Positions 8,073 to 16,560 are shown, counted from the first letter of the stretch. The stretch: DNA of 25,688 nucleotides from Planctomycetaceae bacterium (GCA_002713555.1 PATG01000115.1:1-25688), one strand, 5' to 3'. The notes: a model not told the origin generated them from the letters alone. Numbers and translations: made by a program.

Positions 8073-8558
8073 AAACGCATTGAAGAAGCCATTTGGAGTT
8101 TCGAATTAGTTCGCACAATCCATCCGCAGGCTCATCTTTTGATCTTCGGGGATGGACCCGATCGCATTCGTCTAGAACGCTTTGCACGTTTGGCTACAGA
8201 TTCAGATGGTATTCGGTTTGTTGGATTTTGTTCCCAATGGCGAGAATTGTTGACGCACGTGGATGTATTCTGGCATGTAGCCAACTCATTGCCTGCAGGA
8301 CTCGAAGCGATGGCAGCCAAAGTACCAGTCATAGCCTCTGATAACAGTACGAATCGGGACCTCATCGAAGAAGGGTATTCTGGTTACCTGGTGCCCTGGG
8401 ACAAAAGGGCTCTCTGGGCCAGAAACACACTCCAGCTTTTTGAGGAAAGAGAACTGGCGACTAAAGTAGGTGCTGCGGGTGCACAGGTCGCCTCAAAACG
8501 CTTTGCCGATAAAATCATGCTATCTGCGTTCGACGAACTCTATGGTCAGGCCCTGTAA
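8073..8558 (+). pseudogene. GT4-type glycosyltransferase, C-terminal donor-binding half
   Basis: Same frame as 7611-8072, resuming immediately after the TAG with KRIEEAIWSFELV, then HLLIFGDGPDRIRLE, IRFVGFCSQW, LLTHVDVFWHVA and the hallmark GLEAMAAKVPVIASDN, which corresponds to the nucleotide-sugar-binding E-x7-E region of GT4 family members. The sequence then has DLIEEGYSGYLVPW and a normal C-terminal helix region ending at TAA. Everything expected of the domain is present, so the gene is damaged only by the one stop. GTG 8139 or another internal start would remove the front of the domain, so an active separate product is unlikely. Confidence 0.7.
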
Positions 8559-8733
8559 AAACAATAGAGTCATCTCGGGCACGGTCTTGAGGACAGCGGT
8601 GATTTCCATGTTGCCGCGACCCTCGCAGATACTCGCAACATCGCAACTTGCTACGATAGGGATGAAAATCCGGACGAATATCGATCGTGGGGTGTGCTCA
8701 TTCGCTCCGCTTTCGTCGATAGATAGGCTCAAG

Positions 8734-8747
8734 AATTATCGATAATT
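8734..8747. promoter_or_regulatory. 14-base perfect palindrome upstream of glgC
   Basis: AATTATCGATAATT reads identically on both strands and lies about 110 bases before glgC, in the 288-base spacer after the glycosyltransferase. A run of T follows. It could be an operator for a dimeric regulator; an RNA hairpin is unlikely since it would have no loop. Nothing else in the spacer is recognisable. Confidence 0.3.
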
Positions 8748-8858
8748 TTGGCGGATCATAATTTCCGGTAAAACACAGTAGGCTCAGTTCTGACAAACCA
8801 TTAGAATCCAGCTAGTTTTTCATTGTTTTGATTTCGGCACCAGGATATGGGCTCTGGC

Positions 8859-10097
8859 ATGAAAGATGTATTGGCGGTCGTGTTAGCAGGCGGCAAGGGA
8901 TCTCGGCTCGAACCACTAACGCGTGATCGGGCCAAACCGGCCGTTCCGTTTGGAGGCATCTATCGCATTGTAGATTTTACGCTGTCAAACTGTATCAACA
9001 GCGGAATCCGCAAAATGCTGGTTCTCACCCAGTACAAAGCGATGAGTTTAGACCGTCATGTGACCAATGGTTGGCGCCATTTGCTTCGTCGAGAGCTTAA
9101 TGAGTTTATCGACACCGTGCCGCCACAACAGCGCATCGACGAACAGTGGTATCAGGGGACTGCTGATGCGGTCTATCAGAATATCTACACACTAGAAAAG
9201 GAGCGACCCGAGTACGTCGTCATCCTGGCAGGCGACCATATCTATAAAATGGATTACAGCAAGATGGTCGACTTTCATAAGCAGAACGATGCCGACTTAA
9301 CTATCGCAGCGCTGCGGGTGAGTGTGGAAGAAGCGCGCTCGTTTGGTGTCATGCAAATTAATGCCGATAACCGAATCATTGGTTTTGATGAAAAGCCCAG
9401 TCAGCCCAAATCAATTCCCGGTGATCCAGATCATTGTTTGGCTTCAATGGGCATCTATGTTTTTAATGCTCACTTTTTATTCGACAAACTATGCCAGGAT
9501 GCGACTCTGTCCGATAGCGTGCATGATTTTGGACGAAACATTATTCCGTCGATCATCCAGGACCATCGGCTCGTCGCCTTTCCATTTCAGGATGAAAATG
9601 GCAAAGGCGATGCTTACTGGCGCGATGTGGGCACTCTCGATGCTTATTACGACGCCAATATTGAATTGACGGGAGTCAAACCGCACCTCAATTTATACGA
9701 CTACCACTGGCCCGTACGAACTTGTCAGTTGCATTTGCCACCTCCCAAATTTGTATTCAATGATGACTCTGGCAAGCGTGGCGCCGCGCACGATAGCATT
9801 GTGTCTCCAGGAGCTATTATTTCTGGTGGCAAAGTCACAGGGAGTGTGATTGGCCCTAAGGTTCGTGTCGAAGAACGGGCCGAGGTGGCAGATTCCATCC
9901 TCTTCCGCGGAGTGCAAGTGGGGGAAGGTGCTATCCTCAAAAGGGCGATTGTCGACAAAAACGTGTGCATCCCCAGAGATGTTGAGATCGGCGTTGATTT
10001 GGACCTCGACCGTCGACGAGGTTTTACGGTTACTGAGGGAGGTGTGGTTGTTGTGCCCGTCATGGAAAGCGCTGAGGAGCTGTTTGCTCGTAAATAG
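8859..10097 (+). CDS. glgC: Glucose-1-phosphate adenylyltransferase (ADP-glucose pyrophosphorylase)
   Basis: Makes ADP-glucose and pyrophosphate from ATP and glucose 1-phosphate, the regulated first step of bacterial glycogen synthesis; cytoplasmic. From ATG 8859 it is 412 residues. The N-terminal nucleotidyltransferase domain has LAGGKGSRLEPLT (9-21), RAKPAVPFGGIYRIVDF (24-40, activator/ATP region), WYQGTADAV, LAGDHIYKMDY and GFDEKP. The sugar-binding region has WRDVGTLDAYYDAN. The last 130 or so residues form the left-handed beta-helix with hexapeptide turns. An ATG also exists at 8847, but the only Shine-Dalgarno (AGGA, 8842-8845) is one base from it and thirteen from 8859, and MKDVLAVVLAGG is the family-like start. 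It ends three bases from a convergent gene. Confidence 0.95.
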   Translation: MKDVLAVVLAGGKGSRLEPLTRDRAKPAVPFGGIYRIVDFTLSNCINSGIRKMLVLTQYKAMSLDRHVTNGWRHLLRRELNEFIDTVPPQQRIDEQWYQGTADAVYQNIYTLEKERPEYVVILAGDHIYKMDYSKMVDFHKQNDADLTIAALRVSVEEARSFGVMQINADNRIIGFDEKPSQPKSIPGDPDHCLASMGIYVFNAHFLFDKLCQDATLSDSVHDFGRNIIPSIIQDHRLVAFPFQDENGKGDAYWRDVGTLDAYYDANIELTGVKPHLNLYDYHWPVRTCQLHLPPPKFVFNDDSGKRGAAHDSIVSPGAIISGGKVTGSVIGPKVRVEERAEVADSILFRGVQVGEGAILKRAIVDKNVCIPRDVEIGVDLDLDRRRGFTVTEGGVVVVPVMESAEELFARK

Positions 10098-10100
10098 AGG

Positions 10101-11462
10101 TTAGCGCGGGTTCGCCAAGCTTTTGACGGCGGTTTTGGTAGGTTGTTTGGACAATAATTTAAGAGAATCGACCAGTTGGCGGTCCCCATCATTGAATTGC
10201 TTAAGCTGGGACTGTTCAACGGTTACTGCTAGTGAAACTCTGGGTAAACCGTCGGCAGAGAGGAGATAATACCTCCATTCGATTGGTACTTCCTGGACCT
10301 TGCCATGGGCAACCACTCCCAAGCATTTGTATCCCTGTGGAGTTGTCCAATGGGTTGCAGCCGAGACACTTTCTAAACGGTCACCAAGCGTGTTGCGAAC
10401 ATCTCGCTCCAACTGGTCAAGGCTCGTAAATCGTCCTTCGCTGCGAGCCGGTAGAGTGCTTATGTTGCAATGTGCCAGCAGGTTCCCAGTGTGCATGCAA
10501 CGGAGCGAAACTAAGTTTCGTTGTTCCGCAGTGATATACCAGTTGGAGTTGTGCTCGAAACAAAACCCTTGGGCACGTGCGTCGAACATGAGTTCGCGTG
10601 GCAGTGGTTGAGAAATGTCGCCAGCTTGCTTCAACTGGTCTGCGGTGAATGGATGGGGGCTTTCTACAGGTTCAAGAGTGATCGATATTTTTGCCACGAT
10701 ATCAAGTCCAGGAACGATTTCACTGGCCGTGCGTAGTTCTTTGATGGCCAGATTGAACTTCGTAATTCGTTTTTGTTCCTGATGAAACAGGTATGCGCCA
10801 CGTAGTTCCATTTCAGTGGGAGCCCCATCAATCGTACCGTGTACGGTTCCTGAAAGTCGAATTTGGACCTGATCTTGCACCACCCCAACGATGATGCTGC
10901 GGACTTCACAGACTGCCAGATAGTCCAAGCCCAGCAACGGTCCGATTGCCGTAGCGGAGTGGTCCCAGCCCTCTCCCACAGCTAGGCTGTCCCCGGGCAG
11001 CAAACGCTGGAGTGCCAGTGTGTTGCCTACGACATTGATTAAATCCAGTTGTTGGCGTGTTAGAGGTTGCTCAATACTATTCAATGTTGAGCTTTCATTG
11101 CGTATTTCTGCGGCAATTTGACGTGTGTTAGCAGGCAATTCGCGCAAAATCCCACCTTCCTCAACTTGGATTCTTGCGTTTGCTTTGCCGTAGTGTCGTA
11201 AAGAACGAGCAATTTTGTCTGGAGACCAAGTCAGAAGGTGTTCTTCATATTGCAAGTGGGCTGAAACGGTCAGAGGCAGTTTCTTCTCTTCTGCTTCTTG
11301 ATCCTCAACGTGCATATTTCCGCCGACTGAGAGTTTGACGTTCGCCAGCCAGCTTTCGCCCGCAGTCAGTTTTGGATCGAGCAAATAAGAGGTTTTCTCT
11401 TCTGCCCAGGCGTAGGCTGCTCCGAGCCAGGCGAGCAGACAAATGGTCATGAATCGTAGCAT
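10101..11462 (-). CDS. Secreted protein of unknown function
   Basis: A 453-residue protein not recognised as a member of any characterised family. It begins with a clear signal peptide: Met-Leu-Arg-Phe, a hydrophobic core to about residue 18, and cleavage likely after AYA or AWA before Glu-Glu. The mature part alternates beta-like and charged segments, with no membrane helices. A mid-protein stretch (VQIRLSGTVHGTIDGAPTE, AYLFHQEQKRITKFNLAIK) resembles repeated strand-forming units. A C-terminal region contains FCFEHNSNWYITAEQRNLVSLRC. No enzyme motif is evident. It faces glgC tail to tail with a three-base gap, and its promoter side faces the long spacer before the sigma factor gene. The start at 11462 is supported by the signal peptide. 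Confidence 0.8.
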   Translation of the reverse strand: MLRFMTICLLAWLGAAYAWAEEKTSYLLDPKLTAGESWLANVKLSVGGNMHVEDQEAEEKKLPLTVSAHLQYEEHLLTWSPDKIARSLRHYGKANARIQVEEGGILRELPANTRQIAAEIRNESSTLNSIEQPLTRQQLDLINVVGNTLALQRLLPGDSLAVGEGWDHSATAIGPLLGLDYLAVCEVRSIIVGVVQDQVQIRLSGTVHGTIDGAPTEMELRGAYLFHQEQKRITKFNLAIKELRTASEIVPGLDIVAKISITLEPVESPHPFTADQLKQAGDISQPLPRELMFDARAQGFCFEHNSNWYITAEQRNLVSLRCMHTGNLLAHCNISTLPARSEGRFTSLDQLERDVRNTLGDRLESVSAATHWTTPQGYKCLGVVAHGKVQEVPIEWRYYLLSADGLPRVSLAVTVEQSQLKQFNDGDRQLVDSLKLLSKQPTKTAVKSLANPR

Positions 11463-12020
11463 TTCGTTTTTACTCCGGGCTCTTTTTGCACTCTCGCAAT
11501 GGTGTCCCTGGCAGGGTACCCCTAATTCACCGAAATTCAGGCAATCGGAATATGCATACGGATAATGGCGTCATCGACAGCCCTCCGGCAGTCAGTTCAG
11601 TGGAAAGATCAAGGCGGTAGAGTTGTTCAAATCTACTCAGCTTGCCAATCTGGGGGGCGGATTTCAGATGTCCAAGCAGATAGCGGAAAATACTCATATT
11701 TTCATAAGTCCTTATTTGGCAAAGCTTTTTGGCAATACTCATGCTATATCCATCTCTCTTGAGCGGCCTAAAGGGCGAACTTCTATCGACCTATTGCTAC
11801 TAATATGCGTAAAACCATTAGCCCTATGAGGGCTAGCAATGCCTGCTGGCAAGATCCATGTTGCCATGCAATAGGATCGTGGTCGGCGGAAGAATAGCAA
11901 CGGAAAAATGGCATCTGGGGGATCGGATGCGTCAAAAGTAGCTGAGAGTGTGGGCGAAGCAGTCGCACGGAACACCACGCTTACTCACCCTGAGCATTAC
12001 TTATTGAGAAGAGGTGGCCC
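11463..12020. other. Divergent spacer between secreted-protein gene and sigma factor gene
   Basis: About 560 bases lie between two divergently transcribed genes. Several short open frames exist on both strands, but none has a recognisable product or a good start. The sigma-factor gene's ribosome binding site (GAGG at 12011-12014) is at the right end. No convincing -35/-10 pair was found. The length leaves room for promoters in both directions or a small RNA, but nothing specific can be supported. Confidence 0.5.
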
Positions 12021-13691
12021 ATGCATACGGACTATAAAAACCCAGTGATTCGTTGGTTGAGCCAACGTGAACAATCCCAGATTGCGCGCGAGGTGTTGAT
12101 CAAACAAATCGAGGCCACCGAGAGTCTGATCTCTGAAATAGAACCCGAAAAGAGTTATCCGGCCGCTCAGATCGTCTCAAAAATTGCAGGTCAGTCTTTG
12201 CCGGAAGCCGGAAACCGCAAAATACCCGCAAGTGACTTGCTGCATGATCTACGTTTGTTGATCGAAGATCTCTCCGACCTGGCGGACCTCCGTGCAGACA
12301 CCATTGGAGAGCCCGTATTCACGGTTGAGGATTTGGCCAAACAATTCAATGTGTCGACGAAGACAATTGCACGCTGGAGGGCGATTGGGCTTGTCAGTCG
12401 GCGCCTGGTTTTTGATGGTCGTAAGCGCGTCGGTTTCTTGCGCAGTAGCGTCGACCGTTTCGTCAAGAATAATGCGGATCGTGTACAGCGTGGTTCGCGG
12501 TTTAGTCAATTGACCGATCAACAACGCCAGGACTACATCGAACGGGCTAGACAGTTGGCATATTCCGGTGGAGGCCAAGCCGAGATTGTCCGTCTCTTGG
12601 CGGAACGTACCGGGAGAAGTGTTGAAACAATACGTGCTGCCTTACGGCAGCATGACCAGGAAAACCCAGAAAGTGCCGTATTTCCGGCTGGTGCAGGCCC
12701 TCTCACGAGTCTGCAAAAGACAAACATCTTCCGAGCTTACCGTCGAGGGACATCGGTCGATAAGCTTTGCCGCGATTACAATCGTACTAAGACCACGGTT
12801 TACCGGGTCATCAATGAAACGCGGGCAGAATGGATTGCCGAGTTACCACTGGATTATATTGACAATCCTCGTTTTGCACGAAAGGGTGCTGACAAGACCT
12901 GTCTGGGACCAATGCCCGAAAGCGACGCGGCTACACGTAAACCGAAACGCCCAACAGGCTTGCCCCCATATCTTGCCAGCTTGTATGAGATTCCGCTGCT
13001 GACCAAAGAACAGGAACAGCATCTGTTTCGCATGTACAACTACCTTAAATTTAAGGCTGTCCGCTTGCGATCAAAGCTTGATTTCGCGCACCCCAAGTCG
13101 TCTGTGATGGACGAAATAGAGCAGCTTTATGAGCAGATCGTGGACACCAAGAACAAGATAGCGCGTTGTAATTTGCGACTGGTTGTTTCCATCGCGAAAA
13201 GGCATGTGAGTCCAGATCAGAACTTTTTTGAGCTAGTCAGCGACGGCAATCTGTCCCTTTTAAGAGCAGTCGAAAAATTCGATTTTGCTCGTGGGAATAA
13301 ATTCAGCACCTACGCAAGTTGGGCGATCATGAAGAACTTTGCCAGAACGATTCCTGGCGAATATCGCCAACGTGACCGTTTCCGGACGAGCCATGAAGAA
13401 CTGTTTGATATGACCCAGGAATATCGTGGCAACCCGACTATTGAGGAGTCGTTGCAGCAGGACCGACTGGCCAAGATCCAACTTGTGCTGAAACGCTTGG
13501 ATGACCGAGAGCGTCAGATAATCGTTGGTCGGTTTGGATTGGATCATTCTCGTGAACCAAGGACCTTGAAAGAAGTGGGTGCCGAACTGGGTGTGACCAA
13601 GGAACGAATCCGTCAGATTGAGGCTAGGGCCCTGAATAAGCTGCGGATAGCAGCCCAGGAAGAGAAAATGGCCCTGGACCTACTAAGCTGA
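12021..13691 (+). CDS. Sigma-70 family RNA polymerase sigma factor with N-terminal HTH modules
   Basis: A 556-residue sigma factor with unusual build. Residues 100-146 (FTVEDLAKQFNVSTKTIARW, then GRKRVGFLRSSVDRF) resemble an excisionase/MerR-type winged helix. Residues 180-212 and 228-268 (RRGTSVDKLCRDYNRTKTTVYRVI) look like two more helix-turn-helix units. A core follows: region 1.2-like PPYLASLYEIPLLTKEQE (315-332), region 2 CNLRLVVSIAKRH to TYASWAIMKNF (383-440), and region 4 with LKEVGAELGVTKERIRQIEARALNKLR (516-542). Only about 25 residues separate regions 2 and 4, so region 3 appears missing. Region 2.3 has WA where RpoD has the WW pair used in promoter melting. I recall similar proteins in other planctomycetes. 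GAGG (12011-12014) supports the start. Promoter specificity is unknown; it is unlikely to be the principal sigma. Confidence 0.88.
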   Translation: MHTDYKNPVIRWLSQREQSQIAREVLIKQIEATESLISEIEPEKSYPAAQIVSKIAGQSLPEAGNRKIPASDLLHDLRLLIEDLSDLADLRADTIGEPVFTVEDLAKQFNVSTKTIARWRAIGLVSRRLVFDGRKRVGFLRSSVDRFVKNNADRVQRGSRFSQLTDQQRQDYIERARQLAYSGGGQAEIVRLLAERTGRSVETIRAALRQHDQENPESAVFPAGAGPLTSLQKTNIFRAYRRGTSVDKLCRDYNRTKTTVYRVINETRAEWIAELPLDYIDNPRFARKGADKTCLGPMPESDAATRKPKRPTGLPPYLASLYEIPLLTKEQEQHLFRMYNYLKFKAVRLRSKLDFAHPKSSVMDEIEQLYEQIVDTKNKIARCNLRLVVSIAKRHVSPDQNFFELVSDGNLSLLRAVEKFDFARGNKFSTYASWAIMKNFARTIPGEYRQRDRFRTSHEELFDMTQEYRGNPTIEESLQQDRLAKIQLVLKRLDDRERQIIVGRFGLDHSREPRTLKEVGAELGVTKERIRQIEARALNKLRIAAQEEKMALDLLS

Positions 13692-13924
13692 GCACATCAT
13701 GAGTTGCGCGAATCCAGTCTGCGTTAACCCGTATATTTTGGCCCATAATCACCCCTGAAAGCCTCTGATTGCATCCCAGGCTATGCCTGACGTTTTGTCT
13801 TCTGGACTCCCTGACAAGCCCCTGGAATCGAACCTGGGCTTTGCCAGGAAATGGCTCTGATCGCCATACTGAGAAGTGTGGCTGTCTTGAGGTGCGTTTT
13901 TGGCGCAATTTTCTATCGGATTTT

Positions 13925-13958
13925 CCCCTGCATGTCTGGCCAGCTGTGCCTGCAGGGG
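13925..13958. repeat. Long-stem hairpin, 8-base perfect arms
   Basis: CCCCTGCA (13925-13932) and TGCAGGGG (13951-13958) are perfect inverted repeats around an 18-base loop, which itself contains TGGCCA. No T-run follows, so it is not a classical terminator. It could shape the sigma gene's 3' end or be a protein-binding site. Confidence 0.35.
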
Positions 13959-14040
13959 ACCCTCTAAAATGTGAATCTGGGAAAACTTGACAGGTTGTCG
14001 GCCATCTGCGGGAGGAGTGTTCCCAGGGGGAGTGATTTTG

Positions 14041-14060
14041 GCCCGAAATTAGCGGGCTTT
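14041..14060 (+). terminator. Possible weak terminator before the tRNA cluster
   Basis: GCCCG (14041-14045) pairs with CGGGC (14053-14057) around a seven-base loop, followed by three T. The stem is short and the T-run brief. Its location, just before the candidate tRNA promoter, fits a boundary between the sigma gene transcript and the tRNA/tuf transcript. Confidence 0.35.
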
Positions 14061-14065
14061 CTGCC

Positions 14066-14093
14066 TTGCGACTCTAGCAGACATAGCTATATT
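14066..14093 (+). promoter_or_regulatory. Likely promoter of the tRNA-tuf cluster
   Basis: TTGCGA (14066-14071) and TATATT (14088-14093) are 16 bases apart. Transcription would start near 14100, about 24 bases before the first tRNA, a typical short tRNA leader. The placement after a terminator-like hairpin supports it. Confidence 0.5.
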
Positions 14094-14123
14094 AGTTGAT
14101 TCGCACGAGTTTACCCTGGCTAG

Positions 14124-14196
14124 GCTAGCGTAGCTCAATTGGCAGAGCAGCTGATTTGTAATCAGCAGGTTGTGGGTTCAAGTCCCTCCGCTAGCT
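14124..14196 (+). tRNA. tRNA-Thr(TGT)
   Basis: Folds as a 73-base cloverleaf: acceptor GCTAGCG/CGCTAGC, D-arm with GCTC/GAGC, anticodon stem GCTGA/TCAGC with loop TTTGTAA (anticodon TGT), and TTCAAGT T-loop. One T-T mismatch lies in the T-stem. The 3' CCA is not encoded. It is the first of four tRNAs before tuf. Confidence 0.95.
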
Positions 14197-14389
14197 TTTG
14201 ACGGATGGGAACGGCGGGGCTGGGCTTATGTCATCGGTGAGACGCGTGCAAAGTGCAATTTATCTGTGACGCCGAGACGGATCGAAGCCGACGTTTTTTT
14301 AAATTTAAACGCCTTTTATGGATATCAGGACTAAACGCATGGCTGGCGGATTGGCAGTACGGTTTTATTGGCCTGAGTTTGATTAAGTC

Positions 14390-14471
14390 GGGGGGTTACC
14401 GAAGCGGTCAAACGGGGCAGACTGTAAATCTGCTGGCTCTGCCTTCGCAGGTTCGAATCCTGCACCCCCCA
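14390..14471 (+). tRNA. tRNA-Tyr(GTA)
   Basis: An 82-base tRNA with the long variable arm expected for tyrosine. The acceptor is GGGGGGT/ACCCCCC, the anticodon loop CTGTAAA (GTA) and the T-arm GCAGG-TTCGAAT-CCTGC. CCA is not encoded. It lies 193 bases after tRNA-Thr(TGT), a spacer with nothing recognisable. Confidence 0.96.
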
Positions 14472-14580
14472 TTTTTGGATTTTGGATTTTGGATTTTGGA
14501 TTCTAGATTGCGGATTGGATGTAGTAAGGACTTTTGGCAGATGAGCTTTTGGAAGTCCGCAATCTGAAATTCAAAATTCA
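14472..14580. repeat. TTTGGAT heptamer tandem repeat with inverted partner
   Basis: Directly after tRNA-Tyr, TTTGGAT recurs about four times, followed by degenerate copies (CTAGAT, GCGGAT). At 14553-14580 a sequence reading TCCGCAATCTGAAATTC, ending in AAAATTC, is the imperfect reverse complement of the degenerate part. The two arms can fold into a long hairpin between tRNA-Tyr and tRNA-Gly. Such short intergenic elements can be spread through a genome, which cannot be tested here. Confidence 0.55.
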
Positions 14581-14584
14581 GCAG

Positions 14585-14655
14585 GCGGGTGTAGCTCAAT
14601 GGTAGAGCAACAGCCTTCCAAGCTGATGACGAGGGTTCGATTCCCTTCACCCGCT
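14585..14655 (+). tRNA. tRNA-Gly(TCC)
   Basis: A 71-base cloverleaf with acceptor GCGGGTG/CACCCGC, D-arm GCTC/GAGC, anticodon loop CTTCCAA (TCC) on a CAGC/GCTG stem with an A-A mismatch at its base, and T-arm GAGGG-TTCGATT-CCCTT. CCA is not encoded. Confidence 0.95.
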
Positions 14656-14878
14656 TTGAGGCGCTCAACCGACAATCGGAAGCAGTTAGATTTAGGGCGG
14701 GTGGATTATAAGGCATCGAGTAAACCAGTTGAGTAGAAGTTTGGTTGAAAGATTGGGTTGGAATAAATGAATCAGAGATTGCAGTAAGTCGGTAGTTCTA
14801 GGGTATTCACGGTATTTACGTAGAGAGTTGGGAGTCGCGGTGGGAGGCGAGGAGTTTTGAGCTGGCGGCTATTCATCC

Positions 14879-14950
<72 letters not shown>

Positions 14951-15054
14951 CTCATGAAGATTGTTTTTTAGTTTGTTTGAAACACGTTAGGGTTTTTTGA
15001 CAGATCCATTTTTGTCACTGAAACACATGGCCCCGAGAGAAGTTAGGGAGAAAA

Positions 15055-16254
15055 ATGGCTAAGGATACATTTGAACGTTCAAAGCCGCACGTCAACGTAG
15101 GCACCATTGGTCACATCGATCATGGAAAAACCACAACTACGGGCGCTATCTTGGCGGTCCAAGCACAGAAGGGCTTGGCAAAGTTTAAGTCGTACGCCGA
15201 TATCGCCAAAGGCGGTACGGTGCGTGATGAAACGAAGACCGTCACGATTGCAGTAGCGCATGTCGAATATGAGACAGACACACGTCACTATGCTCATATC
15301 GACTGTCCAGGTCACGCGGATTTCATTAAGAATATGATCACCGGTGCCGCCCAGATGGACGGAGCCATTTTGGTGGTTTCCGCTGCGGACGGTCCTATGC
15401 CACAAACGCGCGAGCATATCCTGCTGGCTCGTCAGGTGGGGGTGCCGCGTATTGCCGTATTCCTCAATAAGTGCGACCTTGTTGATGACGAAGAATTGCT
15501 GGAGTTGGTAGAGCTTGAAATCCGTGAATTACTCTCGACTTATGGTTTCCCAGGGGACGAAGTTCCGCTGGTGCGAGGCAATGCCAAGGCCGCCATCGAG
15601 ACGCCGGAGGACGAAGGGTCCGCCAAGTGCATCTCTGAGCTGATGGATGCCATTGATGGTTATATACCTGAACCTGTTCGTGAAAACGATAAGCCTTTCC
15701 TGATGGCAATCGAAGATGTCTTTTCGATCGAAGGTCGTGGAACAGTGGCAACGGGTCGTATTGAACGCGGAGTCATCAAGGTTGGTGAAGAGGTCGAGAT
15801 CATTGGTCTGACGGAGGCACCTACCAAGACGACCTGCACGGGTGTCGAAGCCTTTAATAAGACAATGGATGAAGGTTTTGCGGGTGACAATGTTGGATGT
15901 TTGTTGCGTGGTGTAAAGCGTGAAGAAATTCAACGTGGTCAGGTGCTCGCCAAGCCAGGTAGCATCACCCCACACACGAAGTTTGAAGCCGAAGTATACG
16001 TTTTAAGTAAGGAAGAAGGTGGCAGGCATACGCCGTTTTTCAGCGGTTATCGCCCCCAGTTCTATTTCCGGACTACGGACGTGACAGGTACTGCCAACTT
16101 GGTGGGTGACGCTGAGATGTGCATGCCTGGAGACAATGCTCGCATATCCGTTGAATTGGGCAAGCCGATCGCCATGGATGATGGTGTTCGCTTCGCTATC
16201 CGTGAAGGCGGTAAGACGGTTGGATCGGGTGTCGTTACAAAGATTGTGGAATAA
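15055..16254 (+). CDS. tuf: Elongation factor Tu
   Basis: GTPase that delivers aminoacyl-tRNA to the ribosomal A site; 399 residues, with all three domains. P-loop GHIDHGKT is at 19-26, DCPGH at 83-87 (catalytic His87), NKCD at 138-141 and [13 protein letters not shown] at 109-121. Domains 2 and 3 include [12 protein letters not shown] and [24 protein letters not shown]. Switch I is atypical: where most bacteria have RGITI, this has KTVTI, keeping the Mg-coordinating Thr but replacing the Arg-Gly. I associate this loop with planctomycetes. A strong ribosome binding site (AGGGAG, 15043-15048) precedes ATG 15055. Probably co-transcribed with the upstream tRNAs, since no good promoter lies in the 104-base gap. 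It ends in TAA, unlike the genes after it. Confidence 0.98.
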   Translation: MAKDTFERSKPHVNVGTIGHIDHGKTTTTGAILAVQAQKGLAKFKSYADIAKGGTVRDETKTVTIAVAHVEYETDTRHYAHIDCPGHADFIKNMITGAAQMDGAILVVSAADGPMPQTREHILLARQVGVPRIAVFLNKCDLVDDEELLELVELEIRELLSTYGFPGDEVPLVRGNAKAAIETPEDEGSAKCISELMDAIDGYIPEPVRENDKPFLMAIEDVFSIEGRGTVATGRIERGVIKVGEEVEIIGLTEAPTKTTCTGVEAFNKTMDEGFAGDNVGCLLRGVKREEIQRGQVLAKPGSITPHTKFEAEVYVLSKEEGGRHTPFFSGYRPQFYFRTTDVTGTANLVGDAEMCMPGDNARISVELGKPIAMDDGVRFAIREGGKTVGSGVVTKIVE

Positions 16255-16256
16255 AT

Positions 16257-16330
16257 AAAGGCGGAGGGCGGAAGGTGGAGAAACGAAGTTTGGGAGTAAT
16301 ATCTCCTTCTTCCATCTTCGCCCTCCCCCT
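16257..16330. repeat. Long imperfect hairpin between tuf and tRNA-Trp
   Basis: A purine-rich left arm (about 16259-16281, core GGAGGGCGGAAGGTGGAG) is nearly complementary to a pyrimidine-rich right arm (about 16302-16330, core CTTCCATCTTCGCCCTCC), with one bulge and few mismatches, giving a stem of about 20 pairs. No T-run follows. It could be an RNA-processing site that releases tuf mRNA from tRNA-Trp, or a dispersed palindromic element. Confidence 0.55.
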
Positions 16331-16338
16331 TGGTCCCT

Positions 16339-16411
16339 AGGGGCGTAGCTCAATTGGCAGAGCACTGGTCTCCAAAACCAGGGGTTGTGAGTTCGAGTCC
16401 CACCGCCCCTG
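16339..16411 (+). tRNA. tRNA-Trp(CCA)
   Basis: A 73-base cloverleaf: acceptor AGGGGCG/CGCCCCT with discriminator G, D-arm GCTC/GAGC, anticodon stem CTGGT/ACCAG with loop CTCCAAA (CCA), T-arm GTGAG-TTCGAGT-CCCAC. CCA is not encoded. Its place between tuf and secE is conserved in many bacteria. Confidence 0.96.
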
Positions 16412-16560
16412 CTGAAAATAGATGGCCAAACCCCTGCGGCCAATGGGGGATAGGTCCAGTGGTTGGGTAGGTGTGGTGGTATTAGCCGTTGGTTATTGGG
16501 ATTTGGTCATTGGTCATTTTCCCTGAATGGATATTAGGTGTGGCTGAGTTAATTGCAGGA

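Larger units (their letters stand above)
13692..14123. other. Spacer between sigma factor gene and tRNA cluster
   Basis: About 430 non-coding bases. They hold a long hairpin (13925-13932 with 13951-13958), a short GC hairpin with a T-run (14041-14060), and the promoter-like pair at 14066-14093. A 12-base stretch near 13821-13834 resembles a tRNA T-arm on the minus strand, but no complete tRNA can be folded around it. Confidence 0.5.

Noticed and set aside
11565..11978. Small open frames on both strands in the sigma-factor spacer
   Set aside because: Overlapping, low-information translations without start signals; no sign of coding selection.
13815..13841. tRNA remnant on the minus strand (GGTTCGATTCC-like T-arm)
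   Set aside because: Only the T-arm resembles a tRNA; acceptor, D-arm and anticodon arm cannot be found, and an AAGCCC/GGGCTT stem explains the pairing.
14472..14515. CRISPR-like or satellite array
   Set aside because: The unit is only seven bases with no unique spacers; it is a short tandem repeat.
14997..15025. Separate tuf promoter with TTGACA
   Set aside because: The -35 is perfect but the hexamer 17 bases on (GAAACA) is a poor -10; transcription from the upstream tRNA promoter is more likely.
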